From assembly GCA_027622005.1 (NCBI GenBank), contig JAQBZH010000027.1, forward strand, positions 1-33,541: 33,541 bases of DNA, in the 5' to 3' direction. Shown piece after piece: positions 24,374 to 33,541 of this stretch (within the stretch, counting starts at the first letter, position 1; every line of letters starts with the position of its first letter). The notes beneath the pieces are model-generated. The model was not told the origin of the DNA and ran no database searches. It was given only the letters and a program-made list of their open reading frames with translations. The DNA comes from Bacteroidota bacterium. GTDB taxonomy: Bacteria; Bacteroidota; Rhodothermia; Rhodothermales; UBA10348. Made by a program: the position numbers and the translations under genes.

Positions 24374-24840
24374 TTTCAATGAAACAAGAAAAAGAAGCGC
24401 TCGACCGGATCGTTCAGATTGTGGCGTCGGTTCCAAAGAACGATGCCCGGTTTCTGTCCGTGGCAACGATTATTGGCACGATGTTGAGGCGCGTACTTTC
24501 GGCTGAAAAGGCGCTAGAAGCGGCTTCAATTTCGCTTGCACAGCGCACAAAAATGGAGCACTTTCGCAACGAAACTTCTCGTATGATTGAGGTTTTAGGT
24601 GCAGAGATGCCGCAGCACATATCTCTCAGTACGGTGGTAGCTCTCGAAGAGCCGTCGTGGTGGTTTGCGCTATCCGAAACCACGCACGTATTGGAAGAAT
24701 GCGTAGAACAACTTTCCGGAATGGTTTCCAAACAGGAAAAGGGGTCAGCTGTAAGAGACCTGACGGCACAATGCGTTTCTCTTTTGCGTGACCACTATAA
24801 TGAGTATTTACTTGAAGCCCGAAATTGGATGGATGCGTAA
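24370..24840 (+). CDS. Helical protein of unknown function
   Basis: A 156-residue soluble, mainly helical protein that I do not recognise. Its ATG overlaps the DUF2520 stop (ATGA, 24370-24373); a second ATG at 24379 is also possible. Visible features are LDRIVQIVASVPKNDARFLSVATIIGTML (residues about 11-39), a Trp-rich stretch EEPSWWFALSETTHVLEECVEQL in the middle (about 93-115), and a C-terminal helix ending NWMDA. No signal peptide, membrane span or metal motif is seen. Translational coupling to DUF2520 implies a shared task or stoichiometry. Confidence 0.75.
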   Translation: MISMKQEKEALDRIVQIVASVPKNDARFLSVATIIGTMLRRVLSAEKALEAASISLAQRTKMEHFRNETSRMIEVLGAEMPQHISLSTVVALEEPSWWFALSETTHVLEECVEQLSGMVSKQEKGSAVRDLTAQCVSLLRDHYNEYLLEARNWMDA

Positions 24841-24899
24841 TCCGGAGCCGCCCACCTTCCATCGTCAGTCGAAAACATTTGAATTTTTTCACTAAGTCT

Positions 24900-25646
24900 A
24901 TGAATCCCTTACGTCAACTTTCGAAAATCTTTCTAATAGCCAGCATCCTGATGATTCCAGCTTCAGGTTGTGCATCCCAAGATTCCATGTCCAATTACTA
25001 CGCCATTGATACGAATGCCGGTCGCCTGGTGGTCAAATTATACGACGAGACCCCCATTCACCGGGATAACTTTATTAAGCTGGCAAATGACCAATTTTAT
25101 GATGGTACGAGCTTTCATCGGGTCATTGCCGGTTTTATGATTCAAGGTGGCGATCCCAACTCGAAAGATGATGATCCCTACAATGACGGCATGGGCGATC
25201 CTGGATATACCCTTCAGGCTGAAATCTTACCGGAATTGATAAACCGTCGGGGTGCTTTGGTAGCGGCCAGGCAAGGAGACCAGGTAAATCCAGAAAGACG
25301 ATCATCGGGATCGCAATTTTATGTGGTCCAAGGGCGTCCGATGCCGGAGGAAGCGCTTACCCAGTCTGAGGCTCAAATATCAATGACCATTGGACGTCCG
25401 TATAAGTACTCGGAAGCGCAACGTAATGTGTATACGACCTTGGGCGGTGCGCCGTGGCTCGATATGCAGTATAGCGTGTTTGGCGAATTGGTAGAGGGGT
25501 TTGACGTACTAGATAAAATTGGTGCAGCGCCGACCCCTGGAACGACTGGCCAAGGAGACCCACGGTTGCGGGATATGCCGCTCGAACGCATTCAAATGAC
25601 CGTGACCCGATTGGTTGACTACACTCCGCCGCCGCAGGGCAACTAA
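24900..25646 (+). CDS. Cyclophilin-type peptidyl-prolyl isomerase, lipoprotein
   Basis: A 248-residue protein with a lipoprotein signal ending LMIPASGC (lipid Cys24), followed by a cyclophilin domain. The ATG at 24900 is chosen because it begins the signal; an upstream ATG at 24825 would overlap the previous gene and spoil it. Cyclophilin landmarks are ETPIHRDNFIKL, YDGTSFHRVIAGFMIQGGDP with the catalytic-region Arg, GSQFYVVQG, and VFGELVEGFDVLDKI. Two insertions are present relative to short bacterial cyclophilins, one at DPGYTLQAEILPELINRRG and one before NVYTTLGGAPWLD. It should catalyse proline isomerisation of periplasmic or outer-membrane proteins. Confidence 0.93.
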   Translation: MNPLRQLSKIFLIASILMIPASGCASQDSMSNYYAIDTNAGRLVVKLYDETPIHRDNFIKLANDQFYDGTSFHRVIAGFMIQGGDPNSKDDDPYNDGMGDPGYTLQAEILPELINRRGALVAARQGDQVNPERRSSGSQFYVVQGRPMPEEALTQSEAQISMTIGRPYKYSEAQRNVYTTLGGAPWLDMQYSVFGELVEGFDVLDKIGAAPTPGTTGQGDPRLRDMPLERIQMTVTRLVDYTPPPQGN

Positions 25647-25664
25647 TATCACTAGGCAATTTTT

Positions 25665-27212
25665 ATGTCCAGAGAGTATTCCGAACAAGAAACCATTCGT
25701 CGAGATGCGCGGGCTCAGCTTGACGCTGCTGGATTTCAGCCGTACGGATATTCGTGGGATGTAACTCACCACGCCAAAGAAATTATGAACACGTTTGATG
25801 AGGAAAAGCATCAACGCGTGGACGGCGTGGCCAAAGAGCCATTCCAAGTTTCTGTTGCGGGTCGATTAATGTCCATGCGGATAATGGGGAAAGCGGCCTT
25901 TTTCAATTTGCAAGATGAGTCTGGTAGGATTCAGGTGTACATCACCCGAGACGATCTTCCGGAAGATTATTACAACTCGGTTTTTAAGAAACTGGTTGAC
26001 CTCGGCGACGTCATCGGGGTAACGGGATTTGTTTTCAAAACGCGGATGGGAGAAGTCTCTATCCATGCTGAGACGTTCGTGATCCTATCCAAATCGCTAC
26101 GTCCATTTCCGGTGGAAAAGGAGCACGATGGAGTAGTTTTCAACGAAATCACCGACAAAGAATTTCGCTATCGGCAGCGTTATGTGGATCTCGTAGTTCA
26201 TCCTGAAGTGCGTAAAACGTTTCGTCAGCGGGCTAAGATGATTACCAGTATTCGATCCTTTTTGGATTCGAGAGGGTATGTTGAAGTCGAGACGCCGGTG
26301 TTGCAGCCGATTTATGGTGGTGCCGCTGCGCGGCCGTTTACGACTCACCATAATGCGCTAGACATGAAGTTGTATTTGCGTATTGCGGACGAATTGTATC
26401 TAAAAAGGCTGATTGTAGGCGGTTTTGACGGAGTGTACGAGATTTCAAAGGACTTCCGTAACGAAGGCTTATCGCGTTTTCACAACCCTGAATTCACCAT
26501 GATGGAGCTGTACGTAGCGTACAAGGACTACAATTGGATGATGGATTTGGTTGAGGAGTTGGTCGAGTCCGTGGCAATTGCGCTTCATGGAAGTTCGCAG
26601 GTTCAGGTTGGGGATGAGACGATTTCCTTTGCACGGCCATGGAAACGAATTCCGATGTTCGAGGCGATTTCCGAAAAGACGGGAGAAGATCTGGCAGGAA
26701 AGTCGCGCGAAGAATTGGCCGCAATCGCCAAGAAACTGGGAGTACACGTAGACAAAACCATGGGTGCGGGCAAGATTATCGATGAGGTTTTCGGCGAGTT
26801 CGTTGAACCATCGATGATCCAGCCCACGTTTATTACGGATTACCCGGTTGAATTGAGCCCGCTGGCCAAACGGCATCGCTCTAAAGAAGGGTTGGTTGAG
26901 CGTTTTGAGGCTATTTGTAACGGTAAAGAGCTTTGCAATGCCTTTTCTGAGCTCAACGATCCGGACGATCAACGGGCGCGATTTGAGGAGCAGGTAGCTC
27001 TTGGGCTTCGAGGCGACACCGAAGCTATGCAGCTCGACGAAGACTATTTGCGGGCGCTGGAATATGGCATGCCTCCCACAGCTGGACTCGGCATTGGGAT
27101 TGATCGACTCGCCATGCTCATGACCAATTCGCGCTCGATCCGCGATGTCATTCTGTTTCCCCTTTTGCGCCCTGAAACCGACGAAGAGGCCGCTTCCGAA
27201 GCACATGAGTAA
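25665..27212 (+). CDS. lysS: Lysyl-tRNA synthetase, class II
   Basis: A 515-residue class IIb synthetase. An OB-fold anticodon-binding domain (about 60-155, containing [18 protein letters not shown]) is followed by the catalytic core with motif 1 ([20 protein letters not shown]), motif 2 ([20 protein letters not shown]) and motif 3 ([10 protein letters not shown]). It charges tRNA-Lys. The length and the helical insert near 320-370 fit Bacteroidota LysS. The stop codon overlaps the start of the downstream MFS gene by 8 bases, giving coupling. The opposite strand holds a long open frame across the 3' half that is only a codon-bias shadow. Confidence 0.97.
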   Translation: MSREYSEQETIRRDARAQLDAAGFQPYGYSWDVTHHAKEIMNTFDEEKHQRVDGVAKEPFQVSVAGRLMSMRIMGKAAFFNLQDESGRIQVYITRDDLPEDYYNSVFKKLVDLGDVIGVTGFVFKTRMGEVSIHAETFVILSKSLRPFPVEKEHDGVVFNEITDKEFRYRQRYVDLVVHPEVRKTFRQRAKMITSIRSFLDSRGYVEVETPVLQPIYGGAAARPFTTHHNALDMKLYLRIADELYLKRLIVGGFDGVYEISKDFRNEGLSRFHNPEFTMMELYVAYKDYNWMMDLVEELVESVAIALHGSSQVQVGDETISFARPWKRIPMFEAISEKTGEDLAGKSREELAAIAKKLGVHVDKTMGAGKIIDEVFGEFVEPSMIQPTFITDYPVELSPLAKRHRSKEGLVERFEAICNGKELCNAFSELNDPDDQRARFEEQVALGLRGDTEAMQLDEDYLRALEYGMPPTAGLGIGIDRLAMLMTNSRSIRDVILFPLLRPETDEEAASEAHE

Positions 27213-28479
27213 TATCATCCCAGCCTCCGGTTACCTGGAACTGATTCGCAAGAATGCAGGGTTCAGGAGATTGTGGGTGGGAAATATAATATCCCTTTTC
27301 GGGGACTGGTTTAACACGATAGCCCTTTATGCGCTGATTTTGCAGCTAACGGGGTCCGAGTTTGCCTTAGGGGCGGTTTTCATCACCAAAATATTTCCGA
27401 TGGCCGTGGCTTCGCCGCTGGCCGGAGTATTGGTCGATCGTTTTGACCGACGCAAAGCGATGATCGTTTCGGATTTGCTCCGAGCCGTGATTGTTCTCGG
27501 ATTTCTTCTGGTAGATGAACCCGGAGAAATATATTTAATCTTCGTTTTGATCGCCTTGCAGGTGATTGTCGCCTCGGTTTTTCGTCCGGCGCAAATTGCT
27601 ACCATTCCGAACATTGTAGAGCGGAAAGACCTCGTCACGGCAAACACGATTATGTCGGCAACCTGGTCAATTATGATGGCAGTTGGAGCGGCAATCGGCG
27701 GGTTTGTCGCAGAAGTATTTGGGCTGCGAGCTGTGTTTATCCTGGACAGCCTGAGCTATTTGGTCTCCGCTTGGTTCATTTATCGGATAGCCGTCACCTC
27801 CGCGGCGGTCTTTGGACCCAAGCCGACCCTCATCCGGTCAGCTTTCTCCGAGATCAAAGAGGGGTGGCGCTTTATTCAGACCCATCCGGCCATTCGACGC
27901 ATGGCCACAGTCAAGGCCGTTTGGGCGATTGCCGGAGGTGGATTGGTGTATATGTTAGTGTTGGTCGGTGACCAAATGAATCCGGCCCACGCGGCCGCCT
28001 CGATTGGGAGTTTATATGCGGCCAGGGGACTCGGAACCGCAATTGGGCCCATTGCCGCTCGAAAGTTTGTTACGGATGAACGTTCATGGGCCACCGTGGT
28101 CGGCGTAGGAATTGCCTTTACCGGTGTGGGATATATCCTGGTAGGAATAGTGCCCTGGACCTGGGTCGTTATGCTACCCGTAATGCTAGCGCACATTGCT
28201 GGCGGATCCAATTGGGTGCTGTCCACGGTTCTATTGCAGCAACGATCGGCAGATAAATTTCGCGGAAGAGTGTTTGCAAACGAATGGCTGTTCGTTATGA
28301 CCACAGAAACGGTTTCCATTCTCGTTGCGAGTCTCGTTCTTGAAATGGGACTCTTTTCGCTACGAAACACGGTATTGATTTTCGGAATTATTTCGACCGT
28401 AAGTGGCCTAATTTGGCTAATGAAGGCCGTTCCTGCTGAAAAAGAGGATTATCTTCAGGGAAATGTGCCAGAATCGTAA
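27205..28479 (+). CDS. MFS transporter (EntS/MFS_3-like)
   Basis: A 424-residue protein of about 12 transmembrane helices in the enterobactin-exporter-like branch of the major facilitator superfamily. It shows [20 protein letters not shown] at the N-terminus and a motif A loop [21 protein letters not shown] between helices 2 and 3. The ATG at 27205 overlaps the lysS stop; an in-frame ATG at 27145 inside lysS would add 20 residues without the family start and is rejected. Substrate unknown; the family includes drug and siderophore exporters. Probably the last gene of the 22690-28479 operon. Confidence 0.9.
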   Translation: MSNIIPASGYLELIRKNAGFRRLWVGNIISLFGDWFNTIALYALILQLTGSEFALGAVFITKIFPMAVASPLAGVLVDRFDRRKAMIVSDLLRAVIVLGFLLVDEPGEIYLIFVLIALQVIVASVFRPAQIATIPNIVERKDLVTANTIMSATWSIMMAVGAAIGGFVAEVFGLRAVFILDSLSYLVSAWFIYRIAVTSAAVFGPKPTLIRSAFSEIKEGWRFIQTHPAIRRMATVKAVWAIAGGGLVYMLVLVGDQMNPAHAAASIGSLYAARGLGTAIGPIAARKFVTDERSWATVVGVGIAFTGVGYILVGIVPWTWVVMLPVMLAHIAGGSNWVLSTVLLQQRSADKFRGRVFANEWLFVMTTETVSILVASLVLEMGLFSLRNTVLIFGIISTVSGLIWLMKAVPAEKEDYLQGNVPES

Positions 28480-28536
28480 AAACTGGCACTGAATTCGCGG
28501 AAGGGTAGGAAAATCTTTCTACTTCCTTCTTTCCGT

Positions 28537-31245
28537 ATGTCTCTGGACTCCTTGCTTCATTTTATTTCTTCGAATGCTACCGAGAATCGGGAAGATCCAG
28601 GCCTTGCTTTTGCGGAGGTATCTCCCGCGGGAACGATAATCGGCCTCAACCCATTTGGCCGGTTAGCTTGGGGATGGCGCGTGGGGACCATGCTTCCGAA
28701 AGATCTCCAAATAGCTCTGGAATGTTTGAAAGGGGATGAGCCGATAGAGTTACCGGTTACTCTAGGTGGCCTTCACCTTAAAGGATTGGCCAACGGAGCC
28801 GGGAAGGGTTGGTTTGTAATTGGGTATGAACCAGAATCTTTAACCCGGGAAACCGATCAAATCTCTTTCCGGGCCCTCATGGACCGCATCCCTCAACCCG
28901 CGGCCTGCATTAATATGGCGGGTCTGACCAAATACGTAAACGAGGCTATCGGAAGGGAATTCGGGCTCAGTCCTGCGAATATGATAGGACAGCCGACATT
29001 AGCCGAGTTGATTCATCCGGAAGATCGGTGGAAAATAGCCGAGTTGATGGAACTAGCAGCTAAAGACGGATCGTCACATGCGTCCGTTCGCTTTGGAAAA
29101 GCGGCTCGCATTGGGGTTCTCCATTTGGTAAAATCCGCCGGGGATGAATTTCAGGCCGTCATTCTGCCCATGGCTGAGGACGAGAATTTTGTTGACGGAT
29201 CTTACGTTCAAGATTCGATATTTCAGTCCTTCCTTGAGCAAGGTCCCATCGGCGTTCTGTATCTGGACACCGATTCCCGGGTAACGTTTGAGAACCACTA
29301 TTTCCGCGCACTGGTTGGAGAAGACGCCGAGTCTTCTTGGCTCGGGCTACGGCTTTCTGAAGCGTATCATCTGTCTCCAGAATCGGCTTTTCAAATTCAA
29401 CGCGCCATTGGACTGAGAAAATCGTCGGTATTGAATATCGACCTGCTGGATCCGATTTCACGGGTGGTCAATCGTCATGTAAAAATGCATGTTGCCGCCA
29501 TTGTTCACCCCGAAGGTCATTCTATCGGCGCAACACTGCTCGTCGAGGATCGAACAGAATGGGTCCGGCGCGAACGCGAACTCACACGGCTCGAGTTGTC
29601 CGAGAAAATGAAGAACGGGCTACGCGAAATGGCTACGAGCAATCCGGATCCTCAATCGTTTAGGGAGGCTGCTGTGGAGCTACTGGGCGATGCATTTGGA
29701 ACGTTTCGAACTACCTTGCTTGGACTTTCCGTTGGAAAGGACCGGATGGTAGAAGTCGCTTCTTGGTCCCGATATGCTGATTGCGATGCTCCAGAATCGA
29801 TTGAACGGGAAGATCTCGTTTACTTTGAAACGCTCAAAGGAGGTCAATTTTTACTACACGAAGACCTCGATGGCTATGGCATCTGCGACCGGCTGGAAGC
29901 CGCAAGCTGTTGGATTGCCCCCATTCAGGATAACGGACAGTTTGCGGGTTACTTGGTTTTAGCCTGGGATAAATCAGACCGCTCGCCCGATACAGATCGG
30001 ATGTCTTTCATAAACGATGTCGTGGGGTTGTTTGAATCACTCTATTCGTGGATTCAACTTGGCACCCGGTACAGAAATACCGTTTCTTCGATTGACGACG
30101 CCCTTTTTGGATTCAGCTTTTACAAGGACGGAACCAGGCGATACCACTTTGCTACTGAACAATTCGCTGTCCTGACAGGATACCTTCCCGCTCGTTTAAT
30201 GCAAGAAGGGGAAAGATCTGTGGATTGGGCCAGCCAGGTCGTCCATGAAGACGATGCAATGCTACTACGCACCCATCACTTGACGCTTCTGGAAGGGCAT
30301 GAAAGCCGCATTACGTACCGAATTTATCATGTGGATGGATCTATCCGGTGGCTGCGCGAACACGCAACCCCCAGTCAAGATGCGACTGGAATGACCGCTG
30401 TAAACGGCATTATTTCAGACGTTTCCGAGCAAAAAGCTGCTGAATTGGTGCTTTTACAGGCCAAAAAAGAAGCGGAAGCTTCAGATCGATCCAAAACGGC
30501 CTTCATTGCCACGCTAAGCCATGAAATACGAACGCCTCTTGGCGCGGTCCACGGGTTTGCCCAGCTACTTGAGAAGGAGATGGAAGAATTCGAAGAAGAG
30601 CTAGGGGCGGATATGCCCGAGCAGGTTCACGAATTTCTAGCTGCTATTTCTGAGCGCTCCCAAAAATTATTGTCTTTGGTTGATGATTTATTTGAGCTAT
30701 CCAACATCGAAATGGGGAAAGTGGCCATTTCCCAATCGGGTGTGGCGCTTCCACAGATTGTAAGAGCAGCCGTCGAGAAAGCCCGTTCTGGTGCTGTTCG
30801 CAAGGGACTCGAAATTCAATTCTCCGCCCACGAATCCGACCTAATTGTGCTTGGTGAGTCTAAGCGGATCGCCCAGGTATTTGACAATCTTTTGTCTAAT
30901 GCGGTCAAATTTACCGAAGTCGGACGAATTGAAGTGTCGGTAAAGACCCGAGGTGAATTTGCATTGGTTGAAGTGGCGGATACCGGAGTTGGTATTTCGG
31001 AGGACTATCTCGGCAACCTGTTCGACGCGTTTTCCCAAGAAGAAAATTGGCGCAATCGTAAATATGAGGGCACTGGACTAGGTCTTGCTCTTGCCCGGCG
31101 TTTAGTCGAACTCATGAACGGCCATATCGAAGTAGAAAGCGAGAAGGGCAAAGGATCTACCTTCAAAGTGAGTTTTCCACTCGTCAAAACTCATCGGGAG
31201 CAGCTGAATGCGCGTTTTTCTGAGCGTACTGCACGTTTCGAATAA
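28537..31245 (+). CDS. Multi-PAS sensor histidine kinase
   Basis: A 902-residue kinase without obvious membrane spans, so probably cytoplasmic. Order of domains: a short N-terminal PAS-like segment (about 15-90), PAS (about 105-190), PAS (about 225-335), a GAF-like region (about 355-500), a PAS_3 domain with PAC-type end (about 515-640, YRIYHVDGSIRWLREHA), HisKA with the phosphoacceptor His662 in LSHEIRTPL, and a HATPase domain with N box NLLSNAVKFTE, G1 DTGVGIS and G2 GTGLGLALARRL. No receiver domain is fused and no response regulator is adjacent. The 3' end overlaps the 3' end of queG on the other strand by 62 bases. Confidence 0.94.
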   Translation: MSLDSLLHFISSNATENREDPGLAFAEVSPAGTIIGLNPFGRLAWGWRVGTMLPKDLQIALECLKGDEPIELPVTLGGLHLKGLANGAGKGWFVIGYEPESLTRETDQISFRALMDRIPQPAACINMAGLTKYVNEAIGREFGLSPANMIGQPTLAELIHPEDRWKIAELMELAAKDGSSHASVRFGKAARIGVLHLVKSAGDEFQAVILPMAEDENFVDGSYVQDSIFQSFLEQGPIGVLYLDTDSRVTFENHYFRALVGEDAESSWLGLRLSEAYHLSPESAFQIQRAIGLRKSSVLNIDLLDPISRVVNRHVKMHVAAIVHPEGHSIGATLLVEDRTEWVRRERELTRLELSEKMKNGLREMATSNPDPQSFREAAVELLGDAFGTFRTTLLGLSVGKDRMVEVASWSRYADCDAPESIEREDLVYFETLKGGQFLLHEDLDGYGICDRLEAASCWIAPIQDNGQFAGYLVLAWDKSDRSPDTDRMSFINDVVGLFESLYSWIQLGTRYRNTVSSIDDALFGFSFYKDGTRRYHFATEQFAVLTGYLPARLMQEGERSVDWASQVVHEDDAMLLRTHHLTLLEGHESRITYRIYHVDGSIRWLREHATPSQDATGMTAVNGIISDVSEQKAAELVLLQAKKEAEASDRSKTAFIATLSHEIRTPLGAVHGFAQLLEKEMEEFEEELGADMPEQVHEFLAAISERSQKLLSLVDDLFELSNIEMGKVAISQSGVALPQIVRAAVEKARSGAVRKGLEIQFSAHESDLIVLGESKRIAQVFDNLLSNAVKFTEVGRIEVSVKTRGEFALVEVADTGVGISEDYLGNLFDAFSQEENWRNRKYEGTGLGLALARRLVELMNGHIEVESEKGKGSTFKVSFPLVKTHREQLNARFSERTARFE

Positions 31246-32155
31246 AACCCTCTAGTTTGGTCCTTTTTATAGCGCTTTTTCGAAACCGGGTACTGAATTC
31301 GTCCTGAGTTAGGTTGCCCCATACCTCTAGCTCCGTGTCCAAAACCCCATCTCGCGGTAGGTAGCGAGCCTCTTGAGATTCGGTTTTAAACTTATTCCAC
31401 GGGCAGACTTCCTGGCAGATATCACATCCAAAAATCCAAGATCCGTGGTCTTTGGTTATTTCCGGTAGAATATCAGCTCCGCGATGTTCAATAGTTGAAT
31501 AGGAAATGCAGAGGTTTGCGTCGACGACGTAAGGCTCGTAGATGGCGCCCGTCGGACAGGCGTCGAGGCATCGGGTACAAGATCCGCAGTGATCTAGTAC
31601 CGGGCGATCTGGCTCTAATTCGATGTCCACCACCAACTCGCCAATAAAAAACCAACTTCCGTGATCTTCCGAGATCAAATTGCTGTGTTTGCCAATCCAT
31701 CCGAGGCCAGATCTGGCTGCCCAAACCTTGTCCATCATTGGGGCCGAGTCAACAAAAGCCCGGCCGTTTACTCCGCCATAGCGATGGTCAAGCCATTCCA
31801 ATAGGGCCCGAAGCTTTTCCTTCATCACGAGATGATAGTCTTCGCCCCAGGCGTACCGACTTATGCGGCCGACGGACGGATCCTGCACGGCTTCAAAGGG
31901 ATGATAATAGCTCTGAATGACTGAAATAACGGAGCGGGCCCCATCTACCAGTTTTCGAGGATCTACTCTCTTTTCCAGGTGATTTTCCATCCACCCCATG
32001 GTCGCATGGTTTCCCCGGCCCAACCACTCTTCGATTCGCGATTTTTCATCCGTCAATTCAGCGGCGGGCGACACCCCGCAGGCTTGAAAACCGAGGTCCA
32101 ACGCCTTTTGCTTCAGCTCAAGGGTAAGTTCAGAAGTGGTTTGCAGATGGGGCAT
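31184..32155 (-). CDS. queG: Epoxyqueuosine reductase
   Basis: A 323-residue enzyme that reduces epoxyqueuosine to queuosine in tRNA, using cobalamin and two [4Fe-4S] clusters. Diagnostic segments are DSAPMMDKVWAARSGLGWIG with the catalytic Asp and cofactor pocket, HCGSCTRCLDACPTGAI, the single Cys in LCISYSTIEHRG, and FGCDICQEVCPWN; all eight cluster cysteines are present. The ATG at 32155 is chosen; the ATG at 32194 would add 13 residues before the usual start. It lacks the C-terminal HEAT-repeat extension of some QueG proteins. It lies 133 bases downstream of the OmpA-family gene on the same strand and overlaps the histidine kinase tail-to-tail. Confidence 0.95.
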   Translation of the reverse strand: MPHLQTTSELTLELKQKALDLGFQACGVSPAAELTDEKSRIEEWLGRGNHATMGWMENHLEKRVDPRKLVDGARSVISVIQSYYHPFEAVQDPSVGRISRYAWGEDYHLVMKEKLRALLEWLDHRYGGVNGRAFVDSAPMMDKVWAARSGLGWIGKHSNLISEDHGSWFFIGELVVDIELEPDRPVLDHCGSCTRCLDACPTGAIYEPYVVDANLCISYSTIEHRGADILPEITKDHGSWIFGCDICQEVCPWNKFKTESQEARYLPRDGVLDTELEVWGNLTQDEFSTRFRKSAIKRTKLEGFIRNVQYAQKNAHSAAPDEF

Positions 32156-32244
32156 AACAGGTCCGCGTTGGGGAATGGAAGTCCAACCGACCAATGCCTT
32201 ATGGGTTCGATCAAGGTATCAAGATCTTGGAAACGCCCTTTCTA

Positions 32245-32260
32245 GGACCGTGCCCGGTCC
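32245..32260. promoter_or_regulatory. GC-rich hairpin between the OmpA-family gene and queG
   Basis: GGACCG (32245-32250) and CGGTCC (32255-32260) are perfect 6-bp arms around the loop TGCC. On the minus strand it lies 29 bases past the OmpA-family stop and has no T-tract, so it may be an attenuating or RNA-stabilising stem and not a full terminator. Confidence 0.35.
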
Positions 32261-32288
32261 ATCCATCACCTGGATCGATGAAATGCGA

Positions 32289-33425
32289 TCAGGGATAACG
32301 GTAGAGCAGGGAGCAGTCAAACGGCACGGTGGCCACTTTATGATTTTCAACACAACCCTTACCGTCCTTTCCTTTTGGACAGACATCTGGGCCAATGTCA
32401 GCCTCGACGGTAAACCGTTCGGTTAACAATCCTGCACCGATGTAATAATTGTAAATCGCTTCAGCGCGCTGTCTGGCAATCCGAAGTGCGTAGATATCGG
32501 CATCGGTGCCACTGGCATATCCAATAATGGACACGCAACAGGTTGGATTAAGGCGCAGCGCCTCAATATTTTCGTCCAGGTCTTCGCGGGAAGATTTACT
32601 AAGGTCGATCGTGTTTGAAGCGAAGTAGACGCTATTCAGCTCTATCAACGTACAAACCCGAGGCGTACGCGGCAAAGGAGGATCGTAACCCGGCACCGCC
32701 AATGGAGGAGGAATGGGCGCTGGTGGTGGCGCCGCCTGTGGTGTCGTTCGGATACATCCACGAAGTCCCGCCATTATGAGCGAGGTATTGTGTGGATCAT
32801 AGTCATCCTCATTCCGCCAAACGTAGTTCAGGTCCCAACGATAGCTGACTTCAGCAAATGCCGACCAACAGCCGTTAAATGCAATGTCAACCCCGATCCC
32901 GAGTGGAAGGTGATACACCGAACGTTCCGGACCCGGGACTCCACGGCCCGGAAGGTCCACGTTGTTTTTACTATCCCGACTAAACAGGTCAGCGGTAGTA
33001 GCTCCAAACCCCGTAAAAACGTACGGCATAATGCGGCTTTTTGACCCCGGCCGAAGCGTCATTACCACTTCGGTTTCAAACATGAAAATGTGGCTGGTCA
33101 AGAATTCGTTCTGTCCCGTTCCTACGAGTTTACGGCCGTCTTTCGTGCTTAGGTTGGTCACTAGAGCCATACCCCGAAAGAAAAAGAGGTCCTTTTTTAA
33201 AGGGAATGAGCCTAAAAAAACGATGGCCGGGTCATGTTCGCGTACGAAATTGGACACGCCGCGAGGTTTTAGCAGGTCAATCGGGCCGTGAAACGTAAAA
33301 AGCCCCAATCCAACACCAATGTGGGCCTGAGAATCACGGAATTGGTTGCTTTGGGCATTCGCCGAAAGATGGGTCGCTGCTAAAAATAGCAGCAAGGCCA
33401 AGATGGAGCGTAAAATAGATCTCAT
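32289..33425 (-). CDS. OmpA-family outer-membrane protein
   Basis: A 378-residue protein with a signal peptide (MRSILRSILALLLFLAATHLSANA, cleaved before QS). Residues about 35-230 form a predicted outer-membrane beta-barrel (alternating strands such as AHIGVGLGLFTFHGPIDL and FAEVSYRWDLNYVW). A proline-rich linker (about 232-262) leads to a C-terminal OmpA-like peptidoglycan-binding domain (about 263-378) with VYFASNTIDLSKSSREDLDE, a GYASGTDADIYALRIARQRAEAI helix and the end pattern ENHKV. The domain has extra cysteines (CTL, TCC, VCPKGKDGKGC) that could form disulfides. It should anchor the outer membrane to the cell wall. Upstream sequence to the window end shows no further gene. Confidence 0.88.
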   Translation of the reverse strand: MRSILRSILALLLFLAATHLSANAQSNQFRDSQAHIGVGLGLFTFHGPIDLLKPRGVSNFVREHDPAIVFLGSFPLKKDLFFFRGMALVTNLSTKDGRKLVGTGQNEFLTSHIFMFETEVVMTLRPGSKSRIMPYVFTGFGATTADLFSRDSKNNVDLPGRGVPGPERSVYHLPLGIGVDIAFNGCWSAFAEVSYRWDLNYVWRNEDDYDPHNTSLIMAGLRGCIRTTPQAAPPPAPIPPPLAVPGYDPPLPRTPRVCTLIELNSVYFASNTIDLSKSSREDLDENIEALRLNPTCCVSIIGYASGTDADIYALRIARQRAEAIYNYYIGAGLLTERFTVEADIGPDVCPKGKDGKGCVENHKVATVPFDCSLLYRYP

Positions 33426-33541
33426 TCCAGAATGCGGGAAAACGGTCTGATTGAAGGATCCCTCACAGGTAGGGGCACTTGTTTGAGGTATCGTCCGCTT
33501 TAAGCATTCCTGAAATAAAAAAAAGGGGGGGCGCCCGCAGG
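33426..33541. other. Leader of the OmpA-family gene and window edge
   Basis: No coding sequence is supported here. Near the end there is a run of eight A followed by seven G and the palindrome GGGCGCCC. Such homopolymer runs are typical of assembly edges, so the last bases may be unreliable. Confidence 0.4.

Noticed and set aside
24473-24489. TGGCAC motif resembling a sigma-54 promoter
   Set aside because: It lies inside a coding region and the -12 part (TTGC) is missing at the right spacing.
26469-27218. Long open frame (249 codons) on the minus strand inside lysS
   Set aside because: It lies fully opposite the conserved catalytic core of lysS, has no recognisable domain and is explained by codon bias of the real gene.

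Overview
The window reads as ordinary chromosome from a Gram-negative member of the Bacteroidota/FCB group, most probably a marine Rhodothermales- or Balneolales-like lineage. This is an inference. It rests on the Bacteroidota-type class II LysS, choice-of-anchor-B (LVIVD) exported proteins, several lipoproteins, an OmpA-type outer-membrane protein with a proline-rich linker, weak Shine-Dalgarno signals at many starts, and near-balanced base composition. Coding density is high: no gap without a gene exceeds about 300 bases. I saw no rRNA, tRNA, CRISPR array, insertion sequence or phage gene. Both ends have homopolymer runs and may be contig ends.

Layout. (1) 176-3100 (+) is a compact regulatory cluster: an RsbW-like ATPase, a STAS antagonist, an ECF sigma factor, a membrane anti-sigma factor and a PrsW-type intramembrane protease. 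(2) 3159-6500 (-) is a nitrite-reductase cluster: NirK copper nitrite reductase fused to cytochrome c, a NirV-like FGE-fold protein, a SCO copper chaperone and a small two-helix membrane protein. (3) 6697-16776 (+) is mostly housekeeping: a membrane protein, an RqcH/NFACT protein, UppP, an orphan sigma-54-dependent response regulator, EcsC, Der, a stand-alone NuoI, a helical hypothetical, HolA and a second ECF sigma factor ending at a near-perfect terminator. (4) 17033-22553 (+) holds a zinc-finger-like anti-sigma factor cut off from its likely sigma partner by that terminator, then two tandem large exported proteins, each an FG-GAP-like propeller joined to a choice-of-anchor-B propeller. (5) 22690-28479 (+) is a likely operon: a degenerate Memo-family protein, a DUF2520 Rossmann protein, an unknown helical protein, a lipoprotein cyclophilin, LysS and an MFS transporter. 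(6) 28537-31245 (+) is a multi-PAS histidine kinase that overlaps tail-to-tail with queG (-); an OmpA-family protein (-) lies beyond it.

How the genes work together. The first cluster combines two kinds of sigma control: partner switching by phosphorylation and regulated proteolysis of a membrane anti-sigma factor. The nitrite-reductase cluster supplies the enzyme, a probable copper-centre assembly factor and an accessory protein, but no NO or N2O reductase is in view. The most unusual items are the mixed sigma cluster, the Memo-like protein that has lost its predicted metal ligands, the paired double-propeller proteins without a sorting tag, and several well-formed palindromes upstream of regulators.
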